Source of the DNA: Paracoccaceae bacterium
Lineage (GTDB): Bacteria; Pseudomonadota; Alphaproteobacteria; Rhodobacterales; Rhodobacteraceae
Direction of reading: 5' to 3'
NCBI GenBank assembly: GCA_003447515.1
Contig: DLZA01000174.1
Location: 1-7,478 of the forward strand
DNA length: 7,478 bases
The notes under the pieces were generated by a model that did no database searches, had not been told where the DNA came from, and worked only from the letters and a program-made list of their open reading frames with translations. Numbering within the stretch: position 1 is the first letter of the stretch; each line of letters begins with the position of its first letter. Made by a program: the position numbers and the translations under genes. This document shows positions 6,182 through 7,478 of the stretch, piece by piece.

Positions 6182-7478
6182 TGGGACTGCTGTGTGCCAA
6201 CTCTAACAGGCTGGACGATCGAGAGACCGTGGTGCGGCGCATGATGCGCAGCCTCCGTCATCGAGGGCCAGATGACGAAGGATGTTGGGTAGAAGATGAA
6301 GTGGCGCTGGGACACCGACGTCTGTCTATTCTCGACCTATCCGAGGCCGGAGCCCAACCGATGCATTCTGTCTGTGGGCGGTATGTTATCGCCTTCAATG
6401 GTGAAATCTACAATCATCTTGAGATGCGACGGGATCTGGAAAAGGTTGGGGCCTCGACGACTTGGCAGGGACACTCAGACACTGAAACTTTGCTTGCATG
6501 TATTATGCATTGGGATCTTGATGAGACGCTTCAGCGCGCGAAAGGCATGTTTGCGCTGGCGCTTTGGGACCGCTCAAACAAACAGCTCTCTCTGGCGCGG
6601 GACAGGATGGGGGAAAAGCCGCTCTACTGGGGGTGGGCTGGGCATGCGCTGGTGTTCGGATCTGAACTTAAGGCACTGCGGGCGCATCCAGATTGCCCGC
6701 GTGATGTGTGCCGCGAAGCTTTGGCGCAATATCTGCGCTTTATGTATGTACCCGCCCCGCGGAGCATTCACCCTGGCCTCTACAAACTGGAACCTGGGGC
6801 TATCCTCACGGTCGTTGGTGCGCCACCTTCCACACCACCTGAAGAGCCAATCCGCCCTGGCGGGCATCATGGCAGCATCAGCATCCGCCGATATTGGGAC
6901 TTGAACGTAGAGATTGAGGCAGGGGCACAGAACCAAATCGAAGACAATGACGATGCTGTTGCAGCACTCGGCGAAGTGCTTGGCAAGGCGGTACAAAGGC
7001 AGATGATCTCGGATGTGCCTCTGGGGGCATTTCTGTCCGGTGGCGTGGATAGCTCAGCCATCGCGGCGCTGATGCAGGCGCAAAGCGCGCGACCCGTGCA
7101 AACCTTTACGATCGGGTTTGATGAGGCCACTTTCGACGAGTCCACCTATGCCGCCGCTGTCGCAAGTCACCTGGGCACAGCGCATACCAAGGTCCGCGTC
7201 ACCGACAAAGATGCGCGTGACGTGATCCCCCATCTGCCAGAACTTTATGATGAACCCTTTGCGGATTCCTCGCAAATTCCCACGCATCTGGTGTGCCGTG
7301 CTGCCCGCCAACATGTGACGGTCGCGCTGTCAGGTGACGGGGGTGATGAGCTGTTTGGCGGTTATAACAGGTATTTCTGGGGCCCCAAGATTTGGGACCG
7401 GTTTGCACTACTGCCTCATCCTCTCCGCAAGGGCTTAGGCAAAGTAATTCGGTCCGTACCCCTTTCCGTTTGGGATGC
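6169..7478 (+). CDS. asnB: AsnB-type glutamine-hydrolysing amidotransferase (3' partial)
   Basis: Class II glutamine amidotransferase fused to an asparagine-synthase ATP-pyrophosphatase domain. It would release ammonia from glutamine and use it with ATP to amidate a carboxylate. The frame is open for 436 codons and runs off the right edge; the usual length is about 550-650. The glutaminase domain has MCGIVG with the Cys2 nucleophile, RHRGPD (30-35), GHRRLS (48-53), NGEIYN (77-82) and SDTE (103-106), all glutamine-site motifs. The synthase domain has DVPLGAFLSGGVDSSA, with the PP-loop SGGVDSS at 290-296, then TFTIGF and VALSGDGGDELFGGYNRY. In glycan loci such proteins are commonly thought to amidate uronic acids in the repeat unit (WbpS-type). 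That role, rather than making free asparagine, is inferred from context. All motifs are intact, although the region just upstream is degraded. Confidence 0.95.
   Translation, partial: MCGIVGLLCANSNRLDDRETVVRRMMRSLRHRGPDDEGCWVEDEVALGHRRLSILDLSEAGAQPMHSVCGRYVIAFNGEIYNHLEMRRDLEKVGASTTWQGHSDTETLLACIMHWDLDETLQRAKGMFALALWDRSNKQLSLARDRMGEKPLYWGWAGHALVFGSELKALRAHPDCPRDVCREALAQYLRFMYVPAPRSIHPGLYKLEPGAILTVVGAPPSTPPEEPIRPGGHHGSISIRRYWDLNVEIEAGAQNQIEDNDDAVAALGEVLGKAVQRQMISDVPLGAFLSGGVDSSAIAALMQAQSARPVQTFTIGFDEATFDESTYAAAVASHLGTAHTKVRVTDKDARDVIPHLPELYDEPFADSSQIPTHLVCRAARQHVTVALSGDGGDELFGGYNRYFWGPKIWDRFALLPHPLRKGLGKVIRSVPLSVWD

Noticed and set aside
6296..6904. A 202-residue + strand open frame, and several - strand frames, over the amidotransferase.
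   Set aside because: They lie in other frames over a gene with intact catalytic motifs throughout; their translations show no recognisable domains.
1..7478. A mobile element, defence system, CRISPR array or novel regulatory RNA.
   Set aside because: I looked on both strands and found no transposase or integrase, repeat-spacer pattern, tRNA-like fold or long non-coding stretch; the longest gap between genes is about 31 bases.

Overview
The window lies inside a surface-polysaccharide (O-antigen or capsule type) biosynthesis locus of a Gram-negative bacterium. All recognisable genes are on the + strand. Most junctions are ATGA overlaps or gaps of about 1-30 bases, so the window reads as one stretch of a single operon. 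I see no promoter, terminator, RNA gene, CRISPR array, transposase or insertion sequence. Protein style (QdtB/FdtB-like aminotransferase, Wzx-type flippase, AsnB-type amidotransferase beside GT4 enzymes) suggests a proteobacterium. An alphaproteobacterium such as a Rhodobacterales member is my guess, not something the sequence proves.

Layout: (1) 3-635, C-terminal part of a DegT/DnrJ/EryC1/StrS sugar aminotransferase, cut by the left edge. (2) 625-1506, an AT-rich gene for an SGNH-hydrolase-like protein. (3) 1508-3034, a Wzx-type lipid-linked glycan flippase with a TTG start. (4) 3031-4080, an AT-rich gene for a GT-B glycosyltransferase. (5) 4112-4444, only the N-terminal fragment of a second glycosyltransferase. 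(6) 4441-5601, an intact GT4-type glycosyltransferase. (7) 5612-5752, a 46-residue stub of an NAD-dependent epimerase/dehydratase. (8) about 5724-6181, the C-terminal remnant of a third glycosyltransferase, with no N-terminal half and one apparent single-base frameshift. (9) 6169 to the right edge, an AsnB-type glutamine-dependent amidotransferase, cut by the edge.

Working together, the aminotransferase would make an amino-deoxy sugar nucleotide and the glycosyltransferases would build the lipid-linked repeat unit. The SGNH-like protein and the AsnB-like enzyme may modify sugars (acyl groups; amidation of a uronic acid), and the flippase would move the finished unit to the periplasm.

The most informative feature is the wreckage at 4080-6181: a truncated glycosyltransferase, an epimerase stub and a headless, frameshifted glycosyltransferase. 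Together with the AT-rich genes 2 and 4 between more GC-rich neighbours, it records gene replacement and deletion in a glycan locus. I do not see a previously undescribed system here. The amidotransferase is a long open frame running off the right edge, and the three broken genes would be easy to miss or to annotate as intact small genes.
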